A DNA stretch of 64,000 nt from an uncultured Pelagibacteraceae bacterium. GTDB taxonomy: Bacteria; Pseudomonadota; Alphaproteobacteria; Pelagibacterales; Pelagibacteraceae. Every line of letters starts with the position of its first letter. Position 1 is the stretch's first letter. Under the pieces are notes generated by a model that was not told where the DNA came from, ran no database searches, and worked only from the letters and a program-made list of their open reading frames with translations. The stretch spans positions 465,712-529,711 of the forward strand of contig CACCOB010000001.1 of NCBI GenBank assembly GCA_902547535.1. The letters run 5' to 3'. The translations under genes and the position numbers were made by a program. Of this stretch, positions 34,575 through 42,410 are shown piece by piece.

Positions 34575-35129
34575 TTATTGAAACCACTTAATACTGCAAC
34601 CCATACTTGGAAATTGTTCATTTGGACCTTTATTGGATTTTGCTATCATTTTCATAGCTTTTTTGAGTTCACTGTCTCCATTTTCTGTTGGTTTTAAATT
34701 TTTTAATTCTCTTATTCTTCCTCTATATTGAAGCTCAAGATCTTTATTATATCCAAAAAAATCTGGAGTACAGACTGCACCATAAGTTTTTGCTACTTCT
34801 TGGGTTTCATCTATTACATATGGAAAATTAAAATTATGATTTTTTGAAAATTTAATCATATTATCAAATGAGTCTTCTTCATATCTTTTTGGGTCATTTG
34901 ACATTATTGCTACAGATTTAATTCCATCATTTTCTAAATCTTTACAGTCTTCGACAACATTTTTGATCACTGCCAAAACATATGGACAGTGATTACAGAT
35001 AAACATTATTATTGTTCCATTTTCACCCTTTGCATCATTTAGTGAAATTATTTTATTATCTGTAGATTTAAGTTCAAAGTTATCGGCTTTTTTACCGAAG
35101 TCACATATTGGAGTTTTAGTTAATGCCAT
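34575..35129 (-). CDS. Thioredoxin-fold peroxiredoxin-like protein (AhpC/TSA family)
   Basis: A 184-residue redoxin. After a start with ICDFGKKADNFELKSTDNKIISLND, typical of AhpC/TSA proteins, comes the active-site segment MFICNHCPYVLAV with Cys45 and Cys48, as in the PRX-like 1 group. SNDPKRYEEDSFDNM and CTPDFFGYNKDLELQYRGRI complete the fold. It probably reduces a peroxide or a disulfide in the cytoplasm. There is no signal peptide. It diverges from the carbonic anhydrase-like gene across 20 bases. Confidence 0.85.
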   Translation of the reverse strand: MALTKTPICDFGKKADNFELKSTDNKIISLNDAKGENGTIIMFICNHCPYVLAVIKNVVEDCKDLENDGIKSVAIMSNDPKRYEEDSFDNMIKFSKNHNFNFPYVIDETQEVAKTYGAVCTPDFFGYNKDLELQYRGRIRELKNLKPTENGDSELKKAMKMIAKSNKGPNEQFPSMGCSIKWFQ

Positions 35130-35149
35130 GTTAAAAGACTATATAATTT

Positions 35150-35662
35150 ATGTTTTACGATTTAAAAGATAAAAAACCAAAAAACCTTGGCGAAAATTGG
35201 GTAGCACCTAATGCTGTTATAATTGGAGACGTAACATTAGAAAAAAACTCTAGCGTCTGGTTTAATGCAACTCTTAGAGGTGATATCGAAAATATACACA
35301 TTGGTGAAGGGTCAAATGTTCAAGACGGAAGTGTTTTACATACGGACCCAGGTTACCCTTTAAAAATTGGAAAGAATGTAACCATTGGTCATATGGTAAT
35401 GCTTCATGGTTGCACAATTGACGATAATTCTTTAATTGGGATTGGAGCAGTTGTTCTTAATAGAGCAAAAATTGGAAAGAATTGTATAATTGGTGCAAAA
35501 TCATTAATTACAGAGAAAAAGGAAATTCCTGACAACTCTTTAGTAATGGGTTCACCTGGAAAAATTATTCGTCAGTTAACCGATGATGAAATTGAAGCAG
35601 TAAAACAAAATGCTATTAGATACCAAGAAAACTGGAAAAAATATTCAAAATCTGTATTTTAA
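35150..35662 (+). CDS. Gamma-carbonic anhydrase family protein (YrdA/PaaY-like)
   Basis: A 170-residue left-handed beta-helix protein built from hexapeptide repeats (VIIGDVTLEKNSSVWFNATLRGD). The metal-binding histidines of the family are present as His64 in VLHTD, and His81 and His86 in IGHMVMLHG. Members hydrate CO2 in some organisms; others have related or unknown roles, so activity is uncertain. The product is cytoplasmic. The following gene starts just after its stop at 35667. Confidence 0.85.
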   Translation: MFYDLKDKKPKNLGENWVAPNAVIIGDVTLEKNSSVWFNATLRGDIENIHIGEGSNVQDGSVLHTDPGYPLKIGKNVTIGHMVMLHGCTIDDNSLIGIGAVVLNRAKIGKNCIIGAKSLITEKKEIPDNSLVMGSPGKIIRQLTDDEIEAVKQNAIRYQENWKKYSKSVF

Positions 35663-35666
35663 AAAA

Positions 35667-36533
35667 ATGAAAAAAATAATTACATTTTTTATATTATTTT
35701 TATTTTCATCCTTCTCTTTTGCCTCAGACGAAAAACCTGGAAGATTTTTTGAAGATCAGCCAGATGTTACTGATGAACCTCAAGTTCATTTTATTTATCT
35801 CTTAAACAAAGATAGCGAGGATAGAGAATGGGATATCAATGGAAAAATGGAGAAGGAATTATTTGAGGCCAATGAAAAAATGCTCAAAATGACAAAAGGT
35901 AATCAGAAGTTTAGGTATGACTTAAGGGAAGATGGCAAAATGGACATTTCTTTTGTTAGATTTGACAAACAATATGAAGGAAACTATGGGATGAATTACC
36001 CTGACGCTTACTTAACAAAATTAGGGTTTAATAATCCTAATAAATTGTATTTTGCATGGGTAGATGTAGGGCATAGAGATGGTGGCCAAGGAAGTGTACA
36101 CCATGGATATATTTTTTTAAAAAGTAAATATAACCCAAGTAAAAATAAAAGAATTCTAATTACCTTACATGAATTAATGCATGTAAATGGATTTGCTTGG
36201 CCATGCACAAAAGGAGCAAAAAAATCACACAAGTTTGGGACTATAATTGGAGGGCCCGACGGGGGAGACAAGTATAATTTGGGATCATTATATAATCATA
36301 AAGATCCTACTTGTCCTGATTTTAAAGATTCTGTATTTTTAGAACCAACCTCAAGTACACCTTTTAATCCAGTATACTTAAAATGTGCAATGGCTGCAGA
36401 AGTTGGTCGAGGCATTTCTCCTGATAGTAATTATGAATGGAGGGATAGATATTCTCATAAAAAACTAAAAAAAATTAAAAAGAAAAGAACTTGGTGTACA
36501 TATAATAGATATAAAGATTTTAATAATTTCTAG
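35667..36533 (+). CDS. Predicted secreted zincin-like protein with HELMH motif
   Basis: About 288 residues from the ATG at 35667, which gives a clear signal peptide (MKKIITFFILFLFSSFSFA-S); a longer frame from 35610 would bury that signal behind 19 residues. ITLHELMHVNGFAWPC contains a HExxHxxG zinc-binding start, but the position of a metzincin third ligand is Trp, so another residue must serve or the site is altered. Several cysteines suggest disulfides. No family is recognised. It heads a run of four closely spaced genes for secreted proteins. Confidence 0.7.
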   Translation: MKKIITFFILFLFSSFSFASDEKPGRFFEDQPDVTDEPQVHFIYLLNKDSEDREWDINGKMEKELFEANEKMLKMTKGNQKFRYDLREDGKMDISFVRFDKQYEGNYGMNYPDAYLTKLGFNNPNKLYFAWVDVGHRDGGQGSVHHGYIFLKSKYNPSKNKRILITLHELMHVNGFAWPCTKGAKKSHKFGTIIGGPDGGDKYNLGSLYNHKDPTCPDFKDSVFLEPTSSTPFNPVYLKCAMAAEVGRGISPDSNYEWRDRYSHKKLKKIKKKRTWCTYNRYKDFNNF

Positions 36534-36535
36534 AG

Positions 36536-37120
36536 ATGAAAATATTGCTGATAATTTTAATAGCTTTATTTCCACAATTGTCTCACGCATTCGAGAGATT
36601 TATACCTTTAGAGTTGTTTACGGGTGGCAAAATTAGAAATGATACTGAAATTAAATTTACAAAAGCTAATTTAGTATTTGGTGAAAAGAAAAAAAAGAAA
36701 ATTGAAGGCCCAGATAACTGGAACCATCCAAATACTGGAGAAATAATAAAAGTTTATAAAAGAACAAGAAAAGGACAAAGTGGACTTAAAACTCAGCTAT
36801 TTACTATAACTAACGATGGACAATGCATAGGAAGAATTTGGGATAGTAGACGTGGTGGTAGAATAATTGAAAATGGATGTAAATTTCCCTTGGGAATTTG
36901 GAAAGAGGGAGAAACCAGGTCTTTTGAAGGGTCTTCTGGGGGGAAACCTAGAAAAATTGAATTAACAATTTTAAAATTAGGAAAAAAACAAAATAGCAAT
37001 CTTAAATTTAATTGGAAATTATATAATATGAAAAATGGAAAACTATTGGATGATAACGATTATACTTTTGCTCCAGGAAAAGCGATGATAGAATTAAATG
37101 ACAAAAATATATCTAAATGA
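36536..37120 (+). CDS. Predicted secreted protein of unknown function
   Basis: A 194-residue protein with a signal peptide (residues 1-18, ending SHA-F). The mature part has two cysteines (DGQCIGR and NGCKFP) that may pair, and a mainly beta-strand look with charged loops. The gene begins two bases after the previous stop and overlaps the following gene in an ATGA arrangement, so it belongs to the secreted zincin cluster. It could be a substrate, inhibitor or partner of the neighbouring metalloprotein-like products, but no family is recognised. Confidence 0.65.
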   Translation: MKILLIILIALFPQLSHAFERFIPLELFTGGKIRNDTEIKFTKANLVFGEKKKKKIEGPDNWNHPNTGEIIKVYKRTRKGQSGLKTQLFTITNDGQCIGRIWDSRRGGRIIENGCKFPLGIWKEGETRSFEGSSGGKPRKIELTILKLGKKQNSNLKFNWKLYNMKNGKLLDDNDYTFAPGKAMIELNDKNISK

Positions 37121-37986
37121 GAAAAGTATTTATAATTTTTATCGCTTTATTAATATCTCTGAATACTGCAGTAGCTAATGAAAAATTTGAGTTTAGATAC
37201 AATATTCATGAAAATTTACCAAAAAAATGGGTAACAGAATTCAAGAATATAATGGATGTTTTACAAGAAGTTCTACCTATTCAAAATAATATGAATGATT
37301 ATCTCAAAAGTCCAGGAATGGATATCTATGCTTGGAAAAGTACAAAAAATCCTTTTCCAGAAGTTAAGAATAATATGAAAGGTTCATGTATTTGCGGTGA
37401 TGGTTCAACTAGATGGATGCAGATAGAAATACCAAGTAAAGAATTAGCAAAAAAATATATACACCGTTATTCTGTAATTGCTCATGAATATTTTCATGTT
37501 TATCAAATATCACTTTCAGAAAATAAACTATCAGACAAAGACACACCAAAGTGGTTAACGGAGGGAGGAGCAAAAGTTTTTGAAGAAATGTATGTGAAAC
37601 AATATTATGGAAAAGACAGTTTAAAAAAAGATCTTCAAAGAAAAGAAATGTGGAGTAAAAAGGTTTTAAAAGAACCGAGCCTTTACGAAAAACACAAAAC
37701 ATCAAATAAAAGAGGAATGGATGATAATTATTCAGGCTCTGCCTTTATGGTGCTAGTATTAGTAAATGAACTGAAGAAAAATAGTATTTCTGAACAACAA
37801 GCTTTTCAATTAGTTTTTAGAGATTTTTGGATTGAGAGAGCAAAGCACAGAAAATGGGAAAAAGCATTTGAGCAGACTTTTAAAATGAGTGCTGGAGAAT
37901 TTTATGAAAGATTAAGTAAATATAAAAGAGTCGTAAAAAAAATCTTACCGAGTAAGAATTTAAAAATTCAAGATATTTTTAGCTAA
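37117..37986 (+). CDS. Predicted secreted gluzincin-like protein (HEYFH motif), tandem copy 1
   Basis: A 289-residue protein with a signal peptide ending VANE near residue 20. The zinc motif is HEYFHVYQ (His123, Glu124, His127), followed by WLTEGGAKVFEE with Glu149, the usual third-ligand context W-L-x-E-G-x-A of peptidase MA-like gluzincins. The C-terminal third is helical and ends KILPSKNLKIQDIFS. It is about two-thirds identical to the next gene product along aligned stretches, showing a tandem duplication. A periplasmic peptidase role is likely from motifs; the substrate is unknown. Confidence 0.75.
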   Translation: MRKVFIIFIALLISLNTAVANEKFEFRYNIHENLPKKWVTEFKNIMDVLQEVLPIQNNMNDYLKSPGMDIYAWKSTKNPFPEVKNNMKGSCICGDGSTRWMQIEIPSKELAKKYIHRYSVIAHEYFHVYQISLSENKLSDKDTPKWLTEGGAKVFEEMYVKQYYGKDSLKKDLQRKEMWSKKVLKEPSLYEKHKTSNKRGMDDNYSGSAFMVLVLVNELKKNSISEQQAFQLVFRDFWIERAKHRKWEKAFEQTFKMSAGEFYERLSKYKRVVKKILPSKNLKIQDIFS

Positions 37987-37995
37987 AGTTAATTA

Positions 37996-38925
37996 ATGAA
38001 AAAAATATTTATAATTTTTATCGCTTTAGTTTTTTATTCTACATCAGTAGTTGCTGTTGAAAAATTTAAGTTCAAGTATAACTTACATGAAAATTTACCA
38101 AAGAAATGGGTTACTGAATTCAAAAACATAATGAATATTATGCAAGAAGTTATGCCTATAAATGAGAACACTAACGATTGGGTTAAGAATAATATGAAAT
38201 TAACGAACATAAAACAGGGCTATAATATGGATGTCTATGCATGGAAAAGCACAAAAAATCCTTTTCCGGAAAAGCGTGCTAATATGAAATACTCAGGTAT
38301 TGAAGGATGTAATTCACCTGAACCATGGATGCAACTAGACATATTTCCACAAGATTATACAAGTTCAATTAATAAAATTCGTACTTACTCTGTTATTGTT
38401 CATGAGTATTTTCATGTTTATCAAAACGCACTTTCTCACAGAGAAAGGTGTCTGTCTGAAAACAGTGCAAAATGGTTGGTCGAGGGAGGTGCTAAAGTTT
38501 TAGAAGAGATCTATTCAAGGCAATATTATAAAAAAGACCTTTTAAAGAGCGACATTCAAGAGAGAAAAAGATGGAGTATTAAAAAGGTTAATAAAGAACC
38601 TCATATATATGAAAAACATAAGACATCACCAAAAAAAAATGGATTTGATAGCAATTACGCTGGCTCTGCATTCATAGTACTGGCTTTAGTTAACGAATTA
38701 AAAAAAAATAATATTTCTGAAGAAAAAGCATTTGAGTTAGTTTTTAGAGAATTCTGGATACAAAGGGCTAAACAACCTTCAGGCTGGAATTGGCAAACTA
38801 CTTTTAAAAATACTTTTGGTATGACTTTGGATGAATTTTACGAGAGATTAAGTAAGTACAAAAGAAAAGATCTTAAAAAAATACTCCCAAGTAAGACATT
38901 AATGATACAGGATATTTTTAGTTAA
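37996..38925 (+). CDS. Predicted secreted gluzincin-like protein (HEYFH motif), tandem copy 2
   Basis: A 309-residue paralogue of the preceding gene product. It keeps the signal peptide, the ENLPKKWVTEFKNIM segment, the zinc motif VHEYFHVYQ, WLVEGGAKVLEE with the third-ligand glutamate, and the C-terminal KILPSKTLMIQDIFS. Relative to copy 1 it has an insertion of roughly 15 residues before the AWKSTKNPFP segment and lacks the CICG pair of copy 1, having different cysteines. Conservation of the catalytic residues in both copies suggests both are active. It ends at a bidirectional hairpin. Confidence 0.75.
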   Translation: MKKIFIIFIALVFYSTSVVAVEKFKFKYNLHENLPKKWVTEFKNIMNIMQEVMPINENTNDWVKNNMKLTNIKQGYNMDVYAWKSTKNPFPEKRANMKYSGIEGCNSPEPWMQLDIFPQDYTSSINKIRTYSVIVHEYFHVYQNALSHRERCLSENSAKWLVEGGAKVLEEIYSRQYYKKDLLKSDIQERKRWSIKKVNKEPHIYEKHKTSPKKNGFDSNYAGSAFIVLALVNELKKNNISEEKAFELVFREFWIQRAKQPSGWNWQTTFKNTFGMTLDEFYERLSKYKRKDLKKILPSKTLMIQDIFS

Positions 38926-38928
38926 TCC

Positions 38929-38959
38929 TTAACTGATCTTCAGAAAAGAAGGTCATTAA
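38929..38959. terminator. Possible bidirectional terminator hairpin
   Basis: TTAACTGATCTTC (38929-38941) and GAAGGTCATTAA (38948-38959) pair over about 12 bases with one bulged C and one G-T pair, around the loop AGAAAA. It covers the end of the opposing small membrane gene, between two convergent operons. There is no strong T-run, so it is only a moderate call. Confidence 0.5.
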
Positions 38960-39140
38960 CTGAGTAAATAATTAATCCTAAAATAATTAGAAAAAATATT
39001 ATAAAAGCTATTTGCTCACTAATTTTTTTAGTAACTTTGGTTTCACCTTTTTTAAATTTTCTGATTTGAAATATTCCAAACCTCATAACAGCCAATCCAC
39101 CTAAAACAAGTGCTACAGCAATAATAAATCCACTTAGCAT
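38940..39140 (-). CDS. Small two-helix membrane protein, unknown function
   Basis: A 66-residue protein with a hydrophobic segment at residues 2-25, a basic loop (RKFKKGETKVTKK) and a second segment at about 46-64. It starts two bases after the PNPOx-like gene's stop on the same strand and so is probably the last gene of that operon. Its short size and lack of a recognised family keep confidence moderate. Confidence 0.55.
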   Translation of the reverse strand: MLSGFIIAVALVLGGLAVMRFGIFQIRKFKKGETKVTKKISEQIAFIIFFLIILGLIIYSVNDLLF

Positions 39141-39142
39141 TT

Positions 39143-39748
39143 TTATGGAACTAGCCAGTTTTGTTTATTATTTGAGATATCAAATCTTGCTCTTCTATGA
39201 CCTTTTGCTGCAAGATATAACCATTCTATACTCTCAATATTGCATTGAATTACAGTAAAGTTTTTATAGCCTTCTTCACTTTGTTCCATTGTAAAACCAG
39301 ATTTTTCAATTTCCTCACTTAAACCTGAACTAGGCTCTTCAATTTCAGTACCAGGACCATTATTTACTAAATAGCATTTTCTACTTACATGGGCTGTTTT
39401 TGACCATGATAGTTCTGTAATTTCATTATCGTGATTAATAACACAATTAACTTTAATTCTTAGCTGAATCTTTTCTTCTTTGTCATAGAATATTAATACT
39501 GCACTGCTATTTTTTTTTAATTTTGCAATTTTGTCAGATCGTATATCGCTATGAAACTGAAGAAGATTATTTGATTGGTCAGATTTTCTAAGAACTACTA
39601 TCCTTCCATCAAAGTCTGATTGATCACCACAAACAAAAACTGGAATTCTAAAAGGAGATGATCTATTAGTCACTGCATCATCAAGCATAGACCATATTTT
39701 TTTCTTTATTTCAGAAAAGTCCTCATAGTATGGGACGGTATTTGACAT
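39143..39748 (-). CDS. Pyridoxamine 5'-phosphate oxidase-like FMN-binding protein (Alr4036-type)
   Basis: About 201 residues from the ATG at 39748, which sits just after the upstream gene's stop; a longer frame from 39778 would overlap that gene by 26 bases. The split-barrel core shows GRIVVLRKSDQSNNLLQFHSDIRSDKIAKL and AVLIFYDKEEKIQLRIK, the FMN-binding pattern of pyridoxamine phosphate oxidase-like proteins of the Alr4036 group. It may bind FMN or haem; true PdxH activity is doubtful because the canonical substrate residues are not seen. It is probably co-transcribed with the dehydrogenase gene upstream. Confidence 0.75.
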   Translation of the reverse strand: MSNTVPYYEDFSEIKKKIWSMLDDAVTNRSSPFRIPVFVCGDQSDFDGRIVVLRKSDQSNNLLQFHSDIRSDKIAKLKKNSSAVLIFYDKEEKIQLRIKVNCVINHDNEITELSWSKTAHVSRKCYLVNNGPGTEIEEPSSGLSEEIEKSGFTMEQSEEGYKNFTVIQCNIESIEWLYLAAKGHRRARFDISNNKQNWLVP

Positions 39749-39752
39749 TGGA

Positions 39753-40628
39753 TTACTTCTTCTTCTTAAGTCTAGCAATTAAACTAGAGCTATCCCAACG
39801 ATTACCACCCATTTTTTGAACATCAGCATAATATTCATCAACTATCTCAGTAATCGGGACTGGTGAACCATTTCTTTTTGCTTCTTCAATTACAATCTTT
39901 AAATCTTTTCTCATCCAATCTACTGCAAAACCGTAATCAAATTTGTCTTCAACCATAGTTTTATATCTATTTTCCATTTGCCAAGATTGAGCGGCACCTT
40001 TTGAAATTGTTTCCATCACTTTATCAATATCTAAACCAGCATTTATTCCAAAATTAATAGCTTCTGATAGACCTTGTACAACGCCTGCAATGCACATTTG
40101 GTTCATCATTTTTGTAAGTTGACCACTTCCTGATGGACCAATTAATTTTACTTTTTTACTATAGCAATCAATTACTGGTTCAGCCTTTTTGAAAACCTCT
40201 TCATCACCTCCTACCATAACTGTTAGAATTCCACCTTCAGCACCTGATTGACCTCCAGAAATTGGTGCATCTAAAAATGCAAATCCTTTTTCTTTTGCTT
40301 TACTATAAAGTTCTCTCGATACTTCTGCAGATACAGTTGAATTATCTACGTAGATTGAACCTTTCTTAGCACTATGAAATAAACCGTTTTCACCTAAAGT
40401 AACTTGTTTCAGATCCTCATCGTTACCCACACAAGTAAAAATAAAATCAGCACCTTCTGCAGCTTCTTTTGGTGTTGTCGCCATTTTACCTTTATATTCA
40501 GTGATCCATTTTTCAGCTTTAGCAGTTGTTCTATTAAAAACAGTTACATTGTGCCCAGCTTTTGATATATAACCAGCCATCGGATAACCCATTACCCCGA
40601 GACCTATGAAAGCAACATTACAAGTCAT
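39753..40628 (-). CDS. 3-Hydroxyisobutyrate dehydrogenase-family NAD(P)-dependent oxidoreductase
   Basis: A 291-residue beta-hydroxyacid dehydrogenase. The Rossmann start is VAFIGLGVMGYPMAGYISKAGHNVTVFNRT, the substrate motif is FLDAPISGGQSGAEGGILTVMVGG, and GSGQLTKMMNQ supplies the catalytic lysine. Family members oxidise 3-hydroxyisobutyrate, tartronate semialdehyde (in reverse), or succinate semialdehyde and related compounds. The exact substrate cannot be settled by eye; the FNRT end of the Rossmann strand suggests NADPH rather than NADH. It diverges from an MFS transporter gene across 11 bases. Confidence 0.88.
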   Translation of the reverse strand: MTCNVAFIGLGVMGYPMAGYISKAGHNVTVFNRTTAKAEKWITEYKGKMATTPKEAAEGADFIFTCVGNDEDLKQVTLGENGLFHSAKKGSIYVDNSTVSAEVSRELYSKAKEKGFAFLDAPISGGQSGAEGGILTVMVGGDEEVFKKAEPVIDCYSKKVKLIGPSGSGQLTKMMNQMCIAGVVQGLSEAINFGINAGLDIDKVMETISKGAAQSWQMENRYKTMVEDKFDYGFAVDWMRKDLKIVIEEAKRNGSPVPITEIVDEYYADVQKMGGNRWDSSSLIARLKKKK

Positions 40629-40639
40629 AAATTATTTAT

Positions 40640-41848
40640 ATGTTTAAAAGTTTAAGTTTAAAAGTAATTATTTTTGGATTCATTTTTACATTTTTTTCAT
40701 GTTTTGGACAGAGTTTTTTTATAGGTTTATTTAATTCAAGCATCAGAGAAACACTTTCTATTACACATGGACAATTTGGCACGATTTATGCATCAGCTAC
40801 TCTTTTTAGTAGCTTACTTTTAATATGGATTGGAAAAAAAATTGATGATGTAAAAGTACTTAAATTTGCTATTTTTGTTACTATACTTTTATCAATTTCT
40901 TCTTTTTTCTTTTCCAAAATATCATCAATAGCTTTTCTATTTGTTGCAATATTTTTAATGAGATTTTCCGGACAAGGATTAATGTCTCATACAGCTTCAA
41001 CTACCATTTCAAGATATTTTACAAAATCGAGAGGTAAAGCATTAAGTATAATTTGGTTTGGCTTATCTTCTGCAGAATTCATAATGCCTGTATTAATTGT
41101 TTATCTTTTAACTCTTATTGTTTGGCAAGATCTATGGGTAATCTTTTCTTTAATAGTTTTAATTTGTCTGCCGTTAGTATCATATATTTTAGTTAAGGAT
41201 GTAAAATTGGATTCCAGAGAGATCAATCAAAATAAAAATATAAAAGAGGATAACATCAAAAATTGGAAAAGAATTGAAGTTCTTGGAGATTATAGATTTT
41301 ATATTATTTCGTTAAATATGTTGGCCATGCCGTGGATAACAACAGGAGTATTTGTATATCAATCATTTGTGGCTGATTCAAAAGTGTGGGGTGAATATAC
41401 AATTGCACAATCATTTATGTCTTACTCAATCTTTTCTGTAATTACTTTAATTGTTGCAGGTTATTTAATTGATAAGTTTACAAGTAGAAAATTGCTAATC
41501 TATATGAATATTCCATTATTCTTAGGGACTTTAGTCATCATATATTTTGATGCTCCACAAACTGCCTTTTTATTTCTTGGATTACTAGGAATATCAAATG
41601 GTCTAGCTAACTTATTAGGATCATCAACATGGGCAGAAATTTATGGAGTAAAATATATTGGATCTATAAAAGCCTTGACTACTGCTTTGATGGTATTTGC
41701 AACTGCTTTTGGTACAGCATTATTTGGCTTTTTTATAGATGCTGGATTTTCAATTGAAAAAATCGCATTTATTGCAGCAATTGCTATAGCATGCTCTATT
41801 GCACTACTTTTCACTATACGAAAAAAATTAAATCCAGTTTATCTCTAA
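40640..41848 (+). CDS. Major facilitator superfamily transporter
   Basis: A 402-residue protein with about twelve membrane segments. The first half includes GQSFFIGLFNSSIRETLSITHGQFGTIYASATLFSSLLLIWIGKKID, the loop 2-3 region of MFS proteins with an acidic/glycine-rich signature, and RFSGQGLMSHTASTTISRYF in helix four. A lysine-rich central loop near residues 195-210 divides the halves. The resemblance is to oxalate/formate- or monocarboxylate-type MFS carriers. The substrate is unknown. The divergent dehydrogenase gene may metabolise it. Confidence 0.85.
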   Translation: MFKSLSLKVIIFGFIFTFFSCFGQSFFIGLFNSSIRETLSITHGQFGTIYASATLFSSLLLIWIGKKIDDVKVLKFAIFVTILLSISSFFFSKISSIAFLFVAIFLMRFSGQGLMSHTASTTISRYFTKSRGKALSIIWFGLSSAEFIMPVLIVYLLTLIVWQDLWVIFSLIVLICLPLVSYILVKDVKLDSREINQNKNIKEDNIKNWKRIEVLGDYRFYIISLNMLAMPWITTGVFVYQSFVADSKVWGEYTIAQSFMSYSIFSVITLIVAGYLIDKFTSRKLLIYMNIPLFLGTLVIIYFDAPQTAFLFLGLLGISNGLANLLGSSTWAEIYGVKYIGSIKALTTALMVFATAFGTALFGFFIDAGFSIEKIAFIAAIAIACSIALLFTIRKKLNPVYL

Positions 41849-41890
41849 TACTGCTTGATTTTTTTATGATCGAGGTGTATCTAACCGTCC

Positions 41891-42409
41891 ATGGCGAGAG
41901 TAACAGTTGAAGATTGTATAGATAAAGTTGAAAGCCCTTATGAATTGGTACTGGTTGCAAAGGAAAGAGCAACGCAACTTAATTCAGGATTGGAACCTAC
42001 TTTAGATAGAGATAATGATAAAAATACTGTCATTGCATTAAGAGAAATCGCTGAGGAAACTATCAAAGTTCCAGATTTAACAGATGCTGCAATTTATAAA
42101 TTAAGAAAACACGTTGAACAAGTGGAGGATTCATCTGACGATGAAGATGATATTGGTGATGATTTTGAAAATCTTTACAAAGGTGAAATTTCTAAAAGTG
42201 GTGTACCAATTCTTCCATCTAAGAGAGCTAGAAAAATTCCAGAAAAAATTCAAGTTTCTAAAGATGATTTAGCCGAATTACAAAATACAGCTGAACAACC
42301 TACATCAGAACCTGTTGAGGACATGCAAGAAGAAGAGACTGATGTTTCGTTGGACGAAATGAAAGATCAAGAAGGGTCTGTATCTGACGAGACAGAAAAT
42401 CAAGAATAA
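41891..42409 (+). CDS. rpoZ: DNA-directed RNA polymerase omega subunit with long acidic C-terminal extension
   Basis: A 172-residue protein. Residues 1-65 match omega: [27 protein letters not shown] and [18 protein letters not shown]. Omega helps assemble and stabilise RNA polymerase. The remaining 100 residues are highly acidic ([32 protein letters not shown]) and likely disordered, roughly doubling the length of the E. coli protein. A TTGATT element lies 30 bases upstream of the ATG. No relA/spoT-type gene follows. The gene meets the CoA-transferase gene tail to tail. Confidence 0.92.
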   Translation: MARVTVEDCIDKVESPYELVLVAKERATQLNSGLEPTLDRDNDKNTVIALREIAEETIKVPDLTDAAIYKLRKHVEQVEDSSDDEDDIGDDFENLYKGEISKSGVPILPSKRARKIPEKIQVSKDDLAELQNTAEQPTSEPVEDMQEEETDVSLDEMKDQEGSVSDETENQE

Positions 42410-42410
42410 A

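Noticed and set aside
35610..35666. Upstream extension of the HELMH protein overlapping the carbonic anhydrase-like gene
   Set aside because: It would place 19 residues before a textbook signal peptide and overlap the previous gene by about 50 bases; the ATG at 35667 is preferred.
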